Shown: one piece after another, positions 31,450-47,900 of the stretch | Layout of the letters: each line of letters begins with the position of its first letter | Numbering within the stretch: position 1 is the stretch's first letter | From: Luscinia megarhynchos | Taxonomy: Eukaryota > Chordata > Aves > Passeriformes > Turdidae | Length of the DNA stretch: 64,000 nt | Assembly (NCBI GenBank): GCA_034336665.1 | Contig: CM067570.1 | Span: 15,545,502-15,609,501 of the forward strand | Reading direction: 5' to 3' | Notes under the pieces: generated by a model | The model's database searches: none | Told to the model about the DNA's origin: nothing | The model's input: the letters and a program-made list of their open reading frames with translations, nothing else | Program-made: the position numbers and the translations under genes

Positions 31450-34400
31450 CAGGTGAACACAGTGCCTGGAAAGGCTAGGGTAGAGTTGAATTAAGGGCGG
31501 GTGGAAGAGGGATGCAGCCAGGAGAGGCTGGAGTGGGAAGCAAGGGGCAGGGACAGGCTCCACAGTGTACACCCATCCTGTCGATGGTGTGCTCGAGCTG
31601 CCCCCAAATGGGGCTTGGCCTGCCTGCAGTGGGGTGCAGCAAAACACACTCACTTCCCCAAGGCTAGGTATATTTGGAGTGGGTCACAGCGAAGCTGCAG
31701 CCCCCCCTGCCTTGGCACTACCTGGCCCTCACAGGAAACAAGGCACAGACCCTTGGTGCCATGTTGGAGACAAATGTCTCTGAGTGACAGCAATGCAATG
31801 AGCTGGCACAGTGGCCGGGCAGCACCCCAGCTGCCCGTCAGCCCCAGGAGCACTCCCAAGGGATAGGACCCCTTGGCCTTGCATGGATTAGGGTGCCTCC
31901 TGCCCTTGGCTGGGTTCCCTTCATGGGCTGGATGCAGCAATGGGGTTTTGAGTTTCAATAAGTCCTCATGCATCATTTCCCAGCAGGATCCTTTCTTCCT
32001 AGCAATGAGTGTGTGGCCCTGGGAGATGGACGTGGCAGCCTGTGAGTGCTGCATGGGGCCCAGGTGTTGGGTGCCAGCTGTATTCCCAGCTCCTGAGTCA
32101 CCCGTGTGGGCACCGTGAGACACTGTCCATGTTCTAAGGGCTGGAAACTGGTGGTCCTGTTGCTCCTGACCCTGTGACCTGTCGTGCTGAGAGCTCCTGA
32201 CAGCTCTGGATTTATGCTCCCAGCCCCCAGCACCTGCCTCTCCCCACCAAATGGGAACGAGTGCTCCCACTGCCTGGCACCCTGCGAACAGACAGCTGGA
32301 GGGTCTCCATGTCAACCAGAGCACAACACAGGGCCAGCCCCCCCAGGCTGGGACCAGGCTGGCAGCACGGGGCACTCCAGCCCAGAGCTGGGACACGTGT
32401 GTCGAAGGGCCCTGTGTGCCAGGCAGCCATCCGCACATCCTCCTGCCAGCATCACCCCCTGGTGCTGCCAGAGCCCTGCTCAGGGCCAGGTGCTCTTGAA
32501 TGGTGCCCAGGCCGTGCCTGAGGGACACCTGAGGACATTTAGAGCCGGTGGGTGCCCAGAGCGGGTGGGTGCCCCGCGGGCGCTCAGGGCTGATGGTTCC
32601 TGGGGGTGTGTGTGCAGGAGCAGGGTGTGCCTGGGTCTGGGCTGTCAGAGCAGGAGTGAGTGGCAGGGCCGGGTGTGGCCTTCGTCCAGCCCCGCTGCTG
32701 TGAGCAAAGGGCAGTGCCTTGGCGTGCCACAGCTATTCCCGGCACAGCAGGACTTCCAGAAAAAGCTCCCGATGGCTATATCCGGGTGGGCTCTGACTCA
32801 CCCCTGGCTGGGTGCCAAGGGCTGGACAGCACCTGCCATGGTTGCCCCCTACCCCATCACCGTGCTCCTGGGCAGACAGTGCTTCTATCCCCATCCCACG
32901 CTGCCCCGTGGATCACCCAGTGCAGCAGGGAGCCACAGGCAGCCCTTCCAAAACGGCATCGGCTCCTCCTCTGCATGTATGCCCCCTGCTGCTGCCTCGT
33001 GTGTGTGCCCGGGGTGCCTGGCAGGGACAGGACCAGAAGGGACAGGGCACCGTGGTCCTTGCTATGTCCCCTGGCAGCTCTGGTGGGGGTTCTGGGCAGG
33101 CTTTGCTGTAAGAAGTGTTCCCTGCTGGCAGTAGGCTCTGGGGATGGGCAGGCAGTGCTCAGCCCTCCCTGCTGGAAGGGGTTAATGGAGAGATGGCCCA
33201 GGACAAAGACTGTAAACAAAGCAGAGATCCAGGAAGTGCCACCCCCTTCTCCCACTGCCTGCCAGGCTGCCTGGACCCCCCCTTGCCAGGATGAGCAAAG
33301 GGATGGCATCCATCGAGGCGGTCCCCCGCATCCCGGCCCACGTGTCTGAGCATGGGAAAGTGAAATCACTGCCCAGGAATTGCTGGAGGCTGGGTGAATG
33401 GCCACCATGCCTTACGTGAGCCATCAGCCATGCAGAGGGTAATGCTACCTCATCTCACTGGCATGGGTGATGCTATGGAGGCCTGCAGCATCCTAATGGA
33501 TCATCCCCACATCCACACAGATGACAAGGGCAGCTGGGCATCTCTAGTGCCTGCACACCACTGGGGCAGCTGGATGTCCCCATGGACCACGAGGGCAAGT
33601 GGACACCCTTTAGCCTGCCCCTAGGCAGCAGGGATGGGGAACATCCCCAATATCTCCATGGACCATGACCAGCTGTGAGTGATGGGGCAGGTGTATGCTT
33701 CAAGCATCCTCATGGACATGGAAGTAGTTGATCTCCCCCATCATCTGCATGACTCAGGGCAACAGCTCACCCCAGCACACTCATGAAGTGGGGATACAAC
33801 AACTCAGCCAGAGGACATACAAAGATGGAGGGAGGTTAGCAAATACCTCCCAGCATCTACACAGGTTGCATCTGGACACCCCTGGCATCCATGCTTGCTG
33901 TGGGACATCCAGGCACCCCCAGCATTCTGTGCCACTCACAGACAGGACAATGTCCTCAGCATCCCCATCACCTGAAGACATGGGGGTGAGGACCAGACAG
34001 TCTGTGCAGCCCCTACTCCTGAGCTCTGGGGTGGGAAAAGACATGGGGGCAGCTGGGATGAACAGCAGGCATGGGAGGACTGGAGACTTTACCCACCAGC
34101 TCCTGGGACCCCATCAGGCCAGGATAACCCTTGGTCCAGGCAGGGAGGGAGAGCCAGCTCCTATTTAGACAATAGCATGCGCCCTGGATCCGTCAGCGCT
34201 GGGGAATGGACCACACAGTCCTTCCCTCTTAGGGTAAAGGCGTCTGGGAGGCTCATGGCTGTAAAAGGAGCGCGATGAAGGAAGAGAGCCTGGGTCAGGA
34301 GGGAGGGGGATAGACACCCCCGCTGCTTCATTCCCGTTCCTCAACTCACCCTTGAGCTAAGGCCAGGCATGAGGGGGCACTGAGTCCTGGTGGCAGGGTA

Positions 34401-36500
34401 TAGGGACAAGGAAGGGCCAGCACCCTGTCCCCACGTCCCGTCTAGCTTCAAGCCCCAAGATGCCCACAGCCCAAGGAGGCTGTGCTGGGTTTAAATCCTG
34501 GGGGAGCAGCAGGGAGGGAGGGCCAGGAAGGAGGGGCAGCTGCAGGATGCAGCTGGCTTTGCTCACAGGGATGTCATGACCAGAGGGAGTTGTTTGACAT
34601 TCCAGCTCCAAACGCCTTCCCGGCAGCAGTCTCATCCAAGATTTGATGGAAACTGGGAGCAGGCCAGTGCGGGGGTTCAGGAGCCGCTTCCCAGGCTCTG
34701 CCGGTCTGGGTCAGCCTGGTCTGGGATGGAGCTGTGGGGAGGCTGCACGGGCCTGGACAGGACAGGAGGCAGCCCTGAACTTCTGGCCTCTGCAGCCTCC
34801 TCCCTTTCTGCAGCCTCTGGGTCTTTAGCTGGCACAGAGTGTTTGGAATCTTGTCCCTGGGATGGGACTCAGGCAGGGTCTCTGGGTCCTGCACTTCATC
34901 CCTCCTTCCTGTCCTGCTGGGTCCTCCAAGCAGACAGGGATTTCCTAAGAGGCTTGTCCACCCTCTGCAAGACTTGGGGCCCCCTCTTGCCCAGAGCCTT
35001 ACCGGAAGGCTGTCACCACCGCTAAGGAAAGGCCACTTAAAACAGTTTGCCCTAGAGCAGCGTCAAGAGGATGCTCCTGATTAACCCCTCTGAGCTGCTT
35101 CCCCTCCAAGTAGCAGTGCCCAAGAGTTCATTTCCCCTCCAGGCAGCACCCCAACCCCACAACCCCTGCTCTGTGGGATGAGGATGGGAACAAGGGCGAC
35201 CCAGGCCTGAGATGGGATTTGCATCAACCACCTGGAGCACCGGGGCAGGGTGCCCAGCACTTCTGGACACAGCATCCCTGAGGAGTCCATCCTCCCCACA
35301 GTCCCCAGCTGGCACAGCAGTGGGGTAGGGCTATGGAAAGGGATGGCTGAACTCTGTTCCTGGTGGGGTGCTGTCCCAGATGCCCTGAGTGCCCCTCATG
35401 GGGCACCCCCCTGGCCCTCTGCACACCAGCTAAGGGCCAGCTCGGCTGGTGCTTGCAGCACAGGCAGGGCACACGTGCAGGGCTCCGGGATGTGCAGGGC
35501 ATACTCGGAATGGGGCCAGAAGGAGGAAGGATGCTGTCTGTTTTTCCATCTACTCTCCCCCCACAAGCCCCCCTTTCTTCCATTCTCTCCCTGTGCTGGG
35601 ATGAAACAACCTCATCTGGAAATACCTTCCCTTTTAAAGGCAGGCTCCTCCAGACAGCTTGTAAAAGACGCTACATCACTCTGCAACTGGGTGGCTGGGA
35701 GAGGGTCCAGGGACAGGGGCTTGGAGGAGCAGAAGGGGTGCAGGGCACTGAGCTCTGCCCACCTGCATGTCTATGGAACCCAGACTTTAGCTGGCTCCCC
35801 AAGTGACACGGAGAAGGGAGGCAGCAGGGAGGAGTTCCTCCCAGAGCCAAGGCAGTTGAGAATGCTTCCATGAACAAGCCCAAACCTTTGCCTGATGCTG
35901 GTGCTGCCATGGGTGAGCCATGGCATTGCCTGGCTTCTGTGTTACAGCCAGGACAGAAGGCTGTGAGGTGCAGGGCCAGGCAGGGCTGAGTGCTGTCCCA
36001 CTGCTGAGTCACCCTGTGCCCTGTGGCACAGCGGCCCCCTCCACCAGGCCCTTCAGGGACAAAGGGACTGGGGCTGAGCCAGCTGACGTCAGCCAAAACA
36101 GCCCAGCCTGGACAGAGCTGGGGGTCACCAGGTGTGCTGGGGAGTCTGGGGAGGAGGGGTGCTGTCCAGGCAAGGGGAACCCTCATGAGGGGTTCCCTCA
36201 GCACAGGTGCCCTCCCTCAGGATGTCCTTTTCAGTTGTCATGGGTTTGTGCAAGGCCCTGAGGGTCCCTGACCTCACCCACCTCTTGTCCAGGAAGCTGT
36301 AATGGGGGTTTTCAGACAGACTTAGAAATACCCCGTCCTGGGAGTTTCTGGGGAGCTGGGCTGGGCTTTCTGTTCCCAAGTGTGCTTCCTGGCCAAGGGC
36401 GAGACTGAGGAGACAGGGCAGAGCCTGCTGTGCCTCAGGATAACCTGGGGACCACATTCTGCTCTCAGGGTGATGGGGATCAGAGAGGGGCTAGGGCTGC
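31450..36500. other. DNPEP-DES intergenic region
   Basis: No conserved exon was recognised. Short open frames exist on both strands but none matches a protein family. In human the corresponding stretch contains the distal desmin control region, so muscle elements are plausible here. One compound motif stands out: an E-box CAGCTG (36080-36085) overlapping a perfect CRE TGACGTCA (36084-36091). Between about 33.45 and 33.75 kb there are loosely similar phrases built on CATGGACCA, too diverged to call a repeat with confidence. Confidence 0.55.
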
Positions 36501-36514
36501 TCTGGGCAGGGCCG

Positions 36515-36725
36515 CCATCCAGCTGTGCTCTCCACATCCCTGGAGCAAGAAGGGTTAACAGAGTGCCTCCCCCACTATAAATACCACGTATGTATGTCCC
36601 ACACCCCACGAGTATGAGCTGGGAAGGCTATTTTGGTTGAGTGCCTGCTGCTTTGGGAATGTGCCGGAGCGAGGACAGGGGGGCTGACGTCACCGTCACT
36701 GGGGCTCGGACCCAGCACCTGCTCG
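36515..36725 (+). promoter_or_regulatory. DES: Candidate desmin muscle enhancer (MEF2 + E-boxes)
   Basis: Within 210 bp lie an E-box CAGCTG (36520-36525), a MEF2-type site CTATAAATACC (36575-36585), a near-CArG GCTATTTTGG (36627-36636), a CRE TGACGTCA (36685-36692) and an E-box CACCTG (36716-36721). The block is about 0.7-0.9 kb upstream of the DES start site. The known mammalian desmin enhancer, with a MEF2 site and MyoD E-boxes, lies at a similar distance, and its MEF2 core is, as I remember it, CTATAAATACC. Function is inferred. Confidence 0.6.
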
Positions 36726-37319
36726 GGGTCACTCAGCAGCACTCCAGAAGCACCCACACCCTGGCCAGTGCTCAGCCCCCCGTGTCAGAAAGAGAGTTTG
36801 GTGGTGGGTCTGTACAAGCACTCTCAGGAGAGGGGTCCCCTCATATCAACCCCTCTCCAGGGCCCTTCCTTGCTCACTTTTAGGATGGGGGGGGCTGGAG
36901 TCTGGCCCCACATAGAGATCTGAGCCTGGTGCTCTTGCCTCGGAGTGAGCCAGGGCATCCTCAGGGGCTGTTTGGGGTGCTCAAAACCAACTTGGGGACC
37001 ACGGTTACATGGCACGGAGTTTGGCTCAAGGGGGTCAAGTGACGCTGTGAAAGTTCCCTTCTTTCCCTTCATGGCGTCAGCCTAGGCTGTCTGTCTGTCT
37101 GTCCGGGCCCCCCGTGGGTGGCACGACATCCTGATAGGGGGCTCACCACCAGCCTGCCCCACTTCTTCCCCTCGCAGCCCCAGGGAGGGGCAGGGCAGGG
37201 GGGGCCGGTGCCGAGGCCGCTCCGGGGAGCTCGGGGTGCCCAGCGGTCCCAGTGCCGGGGGTGCGGGCAGGTGCGGGGCAGGGGGCGGGGGCTGCCGGCC
37301 GCCCCCCCGGCAGCATCCC

Positions 37320-37467
37320 GGGCTGCCCGGCAGCAGGAGGGGCGGTGATGTCAGCAGGATACAAATAGCGGCGCGCCGTCCCTGCCCGGCGCCTCTCCGA
37401 GCTGTGCCGGCCGCTCGCCAGCCCTCCGCCTGCTCCCTGCTCCGGCCTCGCTCCCCACGCCGCCACC
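37320..37467 (+). promoter_or_regulatory. DES: DES core promoter and 5' untranslated region
   Basis: A weak TATA-like GATACAAATAG (37358-37368) follows a GC-rich block, with a CRE-like GTGATGTCAGC (37345-37355) just before it. The start of transcription is expected about 25-30 bases after the TATA-like motif, near 37,390. The start codon at 37468 has a strong Kozak context (GCCACCATGA). Confidence 0.6.
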
Positions 37468-41738
<4,271 letters not shown>

Positions 41739-42607
41739 AGGAGGCGGCTCCAGCAGCCCACTGGCACCTTCTGTCCCTGCCTCCGTCCCTCCGCCGTGCG
41801 CCCCTCCTGCCCCCCAGCTCGCCCCTCGGCGCTCCCCCCGCACTGCCTGAGGAGTCTCCCCCATGCAGCTGCCTCTGGGCCCCCCACACCCCCTAGGCTC
41901 TCTCCTCCGGCTTCAAAAGGCTCGCTCTGCTTTCGCAGCTTCGCAGCGGCAACGCCAGCGTCAGGATCAGGCCGGGGCCGGGGGGCGGCAGGAGGGAGGG
42001 ACGGGACAGATGGGAAGGGCTGGGGGGAGCAGGTGGTGGCCTGGGCCAGCTCCACGGAGAGCCGGACGGTCCCAGCAGCGGGTTCTGGATCCCCCCACAG
42101 GCCCCTTCCCACGCTGGGCACAGGCTTGGGGTTCATCCCACACGAGTGGGGACCCATTCCCTTCCCCAGCACCGCCGGCCCCCCTGGAGCTGGCACTTCT
42201 CCGGGTGCGTGGCGGCGATGCTAGGGACGGGGAGCAGCTAGGCATGGCCTGGGCTGAGCCCCCTGTTCTCTGCCCAGCTCAGAGCGAGGGGGCCCAGCCT
42301 GCGTGTCCCCCCAGCCCAGGGGGCTCTCCCCGGCCCCAGAGGCAGCCCCGTGGGGCAGAGGAGGGCAGTGCCCGCCCCTCCCCGTGGCGGGGACCCCCAG
42401 CAGCAGGAGCTGCACGGGGCCAGGCTCATCAGCCGAGAGGGTACCCGTAGGTGGACACAGGAGAGAAGAGCAGTGAGAGAAAGGGAGAGAGGGGGGAGAG
42501 AATGAGAGGAGCCGGAGAGAGGCCCGGGGGGCCAGGGCAGGCATCCCCAACCCTCGCCCCAATGCACCCCCACCCCACCACGTGTATGAGACTCTTCAGG
42601 CGGCTGA

Positions 42608-42613
42608 AATAAA
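42608..42613 (+). terminator. DES: DES polyadenylation signal AATAAA
   Basis: AATAAA (context GGCTGAAATAAACAGC) lies 870 bases after the desmin stop codon and is followed by a TGTCGTCTCCGTG stretch. The transcript should end around 42,630. The intervening 3' untranslated region is GC-rich and has no conserved frame. Confidence 0.8.
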
Positions 42614-42639
42614 CAGCGGAGCATCACCCTGTCGTCTCC

Positions 42640-44300
42640 GTGCATCTCTGGGGCAGAGAGGGGATGGGGTGGTGGGGAGGCAGCACCTCGGGGAGGCAGC
42701 ACAAGGGCCAGGTGGATGGATGAGCCAGCAGCTCTTCGGGCTGTCTCCTCCCTAGGCTGCTGGGGCCCCCTAAGGTCCCTTTCACACGGAAGGTTCTTGA
42801 GCATTTTGCTGCCTGGGGTGGTGAGTTTTCCAGTTACACTGGGTGGGAAAGTCCTGCTGGGACAGGGAACAGTGACAGCTAAGCCTTGAGCAGATTCGAA
42901 GGGGCACTGGATGATGGTCCTGTTCCTTCCACACACACCCAGGGTCACTTGCCAGGTCACGGTCCTGGTGGCTCTCAGCTCCACAGCCACCCCCTTTTAC
43001 CCTCGCTTGGGACCAACCCAAATTCACATCTGCCAAGGACTTTTTCAAGCCCCTCCAAGTGTCACCAACCCGCAAGCAAAGCCATCCTCACCTCTAAGCG
43101 ACCTCCTCCCCTGCACCCTGTGAGCATCAGAACCACCACCCTATGCTTGCATCCCAGGCTCGACCTCTGGCCTCAACCTGCCAACACCATATGCTCTCTT
43201 CCTTCCAACACGCATGCCCCTCTCCCTGTGGTCAGACTGTGGGCATCTTGGCTTCAGCTCCTTCATCCCAGCAATGGGGGATGCTGCAGAACCCCCTGGG
43301 CTTGACAGGGGGGTGATGTTTTAGGGAAAGGCATGTGCTACTGCCGGCAGTGGGGAATGGGCTGGGGGCGTCCCTGACGGAGAGGCCAGTGTGGCAAGCC
43401 CCAGCTGTGAGGTGCTGGACCTCAAGGGATATCTCCAGCAGGTGGCCCTGTGACATCGAGGACAGTCCCCAGGTTGCCTTGGGCTGGGATGACACCTCCC
43501 TCCCTGCCGGCCCAGGCTGGCTGTGCCAGAGTTCAGCCCCTAGGGGCATGTTGAGGACAAAGCATTCCTTCGCCTGAAGGGCAGGGAAGAGGCCCCCAGG
43601 CCTCCTTTGGGGCTGGCTCAGCCACACCTTGGGTCTAGCAAGGCATCCCACTCCACTGTGTCCCAGCATCCAAGCTGGGAAATCCTGGGATTTCCTCCTG
43701 GCTAGTGATGCTCCACTGATGCTGGCACCCTTAGGCTGGTGGCACTGGGCTGTGCCAAAGCCGTCGGGGCTGGCCTGCAGCTGGGAAGCACCGTGTCGTG
43801 TCGCTGGCGTCCTGCTCACGCAGATTTACAGCCCCTGGCGAGGGCGGCTGGGGCCAGGTGCCGAGGAGTTGCCGCGGCTCCAGGAGATGGGGAAGCCCTG
43901 CCTTGCCCAGGGATGGCCAGGCAGCGTCTGGCACAGACCGTCCCCGACTGCTCGCTGCCCGGAGCTCCCACCGGGCGCCCCAGAGCCGAACATCTCCAGC
44001 AGGGCTGGCCGGGAGCCGCACTGCCCTGGGCAGAGGCAGGGGGCCCAGTGAGAGAAATGGAGTCGTGACGTGTTTGCAGCCTTCTGGGCAGGGAAGATTT
44101 GCGGGGATCAGGGATGCTGGGATCCCCAGCTCTGCCGTCGGCTGGGAAGGGAGCTGAGGGGCCCTGAAGGGAAGGGCTGGCTCCTGCCCGGGCTCCTGCG
44201 CTGCAGGAAGCATGACGGTGTCCTTTCCCTCCACATGCCGCCAGGGTCTCTCGCTGACCCGATCCAATGACACTGCCGGAGAAGGGGAAGCGGGGGAGGA
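42640..44300. other. DES-SPEG intergenic region
   Basis: No exon or repeat was recognised. The stretch is short, under 2 kb, and grades on the right into the SPEG CpG island. Open frames on both strands are short and unrelated to known proteins. Confidence 0.55.
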
Positions 44301-44449
44301 AGGCTGGGTCCCCCCCGAGCCTCTCAGCTAATATGGAAAGGTGCTGGCCCTTTTCTATCTTTGCAAGTGGAGCTGGGCTGCAGGGACGGGGCAGCAGGCG
44401 CAAAGAGGGGGAGCCCAGCCAAGGAATGTGACATATCAGAGGCAGCTGC

Positions 44450-44901
44450 CACTTGAGGAGAGGGGGCAGAGGGAGCGCAGCTCGCCGGGGGCTGCGGGGA
44501 CGGGCCGGGCCGGGCCGGGTGAGGGGGGGGACGCCACGGCCGCGGCGCGGGGAGGCTCGGCGAGCGGCAGCCCCGGGGACTCGCACCGGGCCGGCGAGGA
44601 GCAGGTGCCGAGGCGCTGGGCGGGCGCGGGGGTGCAGCAGGGCACGGCGTGTCAGTGCCGCACCGCACCGGGCGCTTGGCGAGCGGCGGCTGGGCGAGCA
44701 GGAACCCGAGTCTCAGCCTAAATATAGTCCCCTGCTTGCCCACAGTGCTGCTGCCTTTGGGGCTGCATTTGCTCTGGGGGGTCGCCACTGCCCCTGCGCC
44801 CCAGTCAGGCACCCAGCGCCCCCAGACTGCAGGCAGGGGGAGAAGAAGGCGCTGGTTTGGGGTGACAGGGGTGGCGGGCGGTGGTGGGGGAGCTGCAGAC
44901 C
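44450..44901 (+). promoter_or_regulatory. SPEG: SPEG promoter region with a MEF2 site
   Basis: A GC- and CpG-rich block with repeated GGGCC motifs precedes the SPEG start codon. A perfect MEF2 consensus (YTAWWWWTAR), CTAAATATAG, lies at 44718-44727, 175-184 bases upstream of the ATG at 44902. It suits a striated-muscle gene. The transcription start itself cannot be fixed from sequence. Confidence 0.6.
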
Positions 44902-47900
44902 ATGCACCGAGCACAGGGACGCAGCGGCACCAGCAGGGCCGGGGGGGAGCCCCGGGCAGCCCCGCCGAGCCCCGGCATCCCCCCGAAGCGAGCCAAGGTC
45001 ACGGCAGAGCCGGGGCCGGCCCAGGAGGGCTCCGCTCGCCGGGCAGCGCCGTGTTTTGTGAGGAAACTGAAGAATGCGGCGATCGGCACCGGCTGTGACA
45101 TCCGGCTGCGGGTGGTGGTGGTGGGCAACCCCCGGCCCAGCCTCCGCTGGTACCGAAACGAGGAGCAGCTGGCCCAGGGTGGGGACGAGTACGGCACCCT
45201 CTGGATCCGGGACAGCAAGAAGGAGGATGCCGGTGTGTACACGTGCGTCGCTGAGAATGAGCAGGGAGAGGCCATGACCAGCGCTGTGCTGGCCATCATT
45301 GACATGGAAGGTAAGGATGAGTGGCCACCAGCACGGCCGTGCTGGCACAGACCTTGGCACCGTTTGCCGAGGGCGGCAGCAGCGCTTTGCAGACTCTCGC
45401 TGGTGCGTGCCCTGGGGCCGGACAGGGCTGCTGAGCTTTGCTGTGCCCGCTGTGCCGCAGGCTGCTGCCGGTGCCCGCAGCACCGGGGCGGCTCTCCAGC
45501 CTGGAGCGAGCATGCGGCCGCAGTACCCGCTGCCAGGCCAGGCTGGGTGCCAGGACTGGGCACAGAGGTGTTGGGAGCATGTGATGCCAAACCTGCTCGG
45601 GGCAGGAGGAGAGAGAGAGAAGAGAGAGAGAGAGAACTCCCGTAGGCTCACCCTCATGGCTTTACCAGGCACTGGAGATGCACGGGGTGGACTGGAACGC
45701 CGGTGGGACTAGAAGGAGGAGCCTAACATGTGAGAGGTGGGGCTGACAAGTACGTGGAGCCTGTGCCCTGCGGTGGGCGAGACCTGGTGGTTAATTAGCC
45801 GAGGCAAATTAACAAGCATTTGCTCATCCCTGTGGCAGCCCCTCTGCTCATCTCCATCACCTCTGGGTGTAGCAGAGAGGGAGTGCATGGGGACTGCTGC
45901 CCTTGCATGGGTGGGCTTCATCCTGCAGGTTCGTGGCTCAGCCTCCTCTTCCTTATCATCATGGAATCATGAATCATTGAATCATAGAATTATTTATGTT
46001 GGAAAAGGCCTATAAGGTCATCAATCCCAAGTCATTAACCCAAGTTTGCTGTTAAACAGTTTCCCTACGTGCCACATTTACGTATTTTCTGAATGCCTCC
46101 AAGGATGGTGACTCCACCACTTCCCTGGCCATTCTGTTCCAGTACTTGACAGCCCTTTTAGTGAACAAATTCTTCCTCATGGAGGATGGGTGCCTCCTCG
46201 CTAGGACATTGAAGGCCTGAGTGTTGGGGAGCATGGAGGCGGGTGGCACTGCTCTGGGATGTGAGATGTGCTGTCTGCATGGGGACAGTGAGCACAGGGA
46301 GTGAGGGAAGCAACACTGAGCCCTGAGGCTCCAGGGAAGGAGCTGCACTGGGACTCTGCAGCGCAGGAGGCACGCCAGAGACGCTGCACCTTGAGCAGGG
46401 GACTGGATGACTGTGGCAGGTCAGAAGGAGCCTTCACAATGCTGAAGGGGAGCACTGAGCCAGGAGTCTGGAGAAGTGGTGTTTGGAGGGTGGAGGAAGG
46501 TTCATGTGCAGGTCAGGAGCCTGGTGGGGTAGCAGGAGAGCAGAGAAGTGTGCAGCAGGGGTTCTGCCTTGCAGTGAGCATGTGTGGAGTCACTGTGCAT
46601 CACACTTTTGGGGACCATGGCACAGAGCCGTTGGATTTGGGGTGAAGTGTGTGCAGAATGGGAGACGGGCACTGCCCTGGGGGAGGGGCAGCCTGTCCTG
46701 GGTGGACAGCAGGGGGGTCACCCTGTTTCCATGCCCCGGTGTGCAGCTGCATCTCTCCGTGGCCACACCAGTCTGGCCCCCCTGCTGCTGGCCAGCAGCA
46801 CAGCACAGTCTGATTTCCCCAGGTGCCCGTTCCCGTTGTGCTGACGCACTCTTCCCTGCTCCCAATTCCCAGCCCTCACCACCGCCTTTCTGGGGCAGCT
46901 GAGGGAGGGACGGAGCAGCCAGGATTGCCTAACCTGCAGTGTGAATGTCACCCTGCCTTGGGCACTCCTAACCATGGATGCACCACCATTGAGCAAACAG
47001 ACACCCGGGAAGGCATCCCTGGGCCAGATCCACCTCTGGAGCTGTGCAGGCTCTGGGGCACTGGGTTGAGCAAGGAGCAGGGCAGCCCCCCGTGTGGCTT
47101 TGTCACTGTGGCAGTGCCAAGAGAGTGCCACATCCTGCCACTGGACAGGTCTCCAGGGACCATGGAAGTTTCACTCATAGCTCTGCCATCCTTGTACTGG
47201 GAAGGGAAACCCCATCCTGGTTCCCTGGGGCACTCTGTGAGCTAGGTCATCAGCCACTTATAGGGCAAGAGGGATGTGTGCAGGGTCCCCAGGCAGGATA
47301 AAGTCTAGCTCTGGATTTGAGACCCCAGGCCCCTGTGTCTGGAGGTACTGGAATGCCCTTGCTTCCTCGGCAAGATCAGCTCTTTCTCTGGACTTGGGGT
47401 CCCGGTCCTCTGTGTCTGGAGGTGTTGTGGTGTCCTTGCTCCATCTGCCTCTGACGGGTAGCGGTCTCTGGTGGGCACATAGCCCCTCTTCTCCCTGGTG
47501 CACTGCCAGGCTGAAGATCCCTGTGGGGCCAGTACTGGCCCTCTCCAAGGTGGCTCAGGTCCCTGCTGGTGGCCTGGGGGGGCTCCCTGCTGCCCATCTC
47601 TGTACTCAGCCTGGGAAGCTCCTCCTGCACCAGCTCAGCAGTCCCCCTTGCTCACACAAGCCCGATTTAGCTCCTCTAATCTCTTGCCCTGAATCTGTCG
47701 CTCCACCCCACTAATGATTTTCTCCTGCTCTTCTCCCAGGTTCCCTGAGTGCGTCAGTGCTCACTGTGGGGAGTGGGGAGAGCACGTGTGGGGCTGGCCA
47801 GGCAGCCAAGTGCAGGGGCTACCAGGGGCACACCATCCCCACTGTCCCACGCTGTCCCCCCTGTGCCCCACTGCACTGCCCCTCTCCTGCTGCAGGTTCT

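Noticed and set aside
29751..31478. A 575-residue open frame on the plus strand and 380-485-residue frames on the minus strand across the DNPEP 5' region
   Set aside because: They are created by the 71-bp tandem array, whose unit lacks stops and cycles through all frames. They also overlap DNPEP exons 1-4 or its promoter. No family resemblance.
33450..33750. Possible degenerate tandem repeat built on CATGGACCA phrases
   Set aside because: Spacing is irregular and similarity low. A self-alignment would be needed before calling it.
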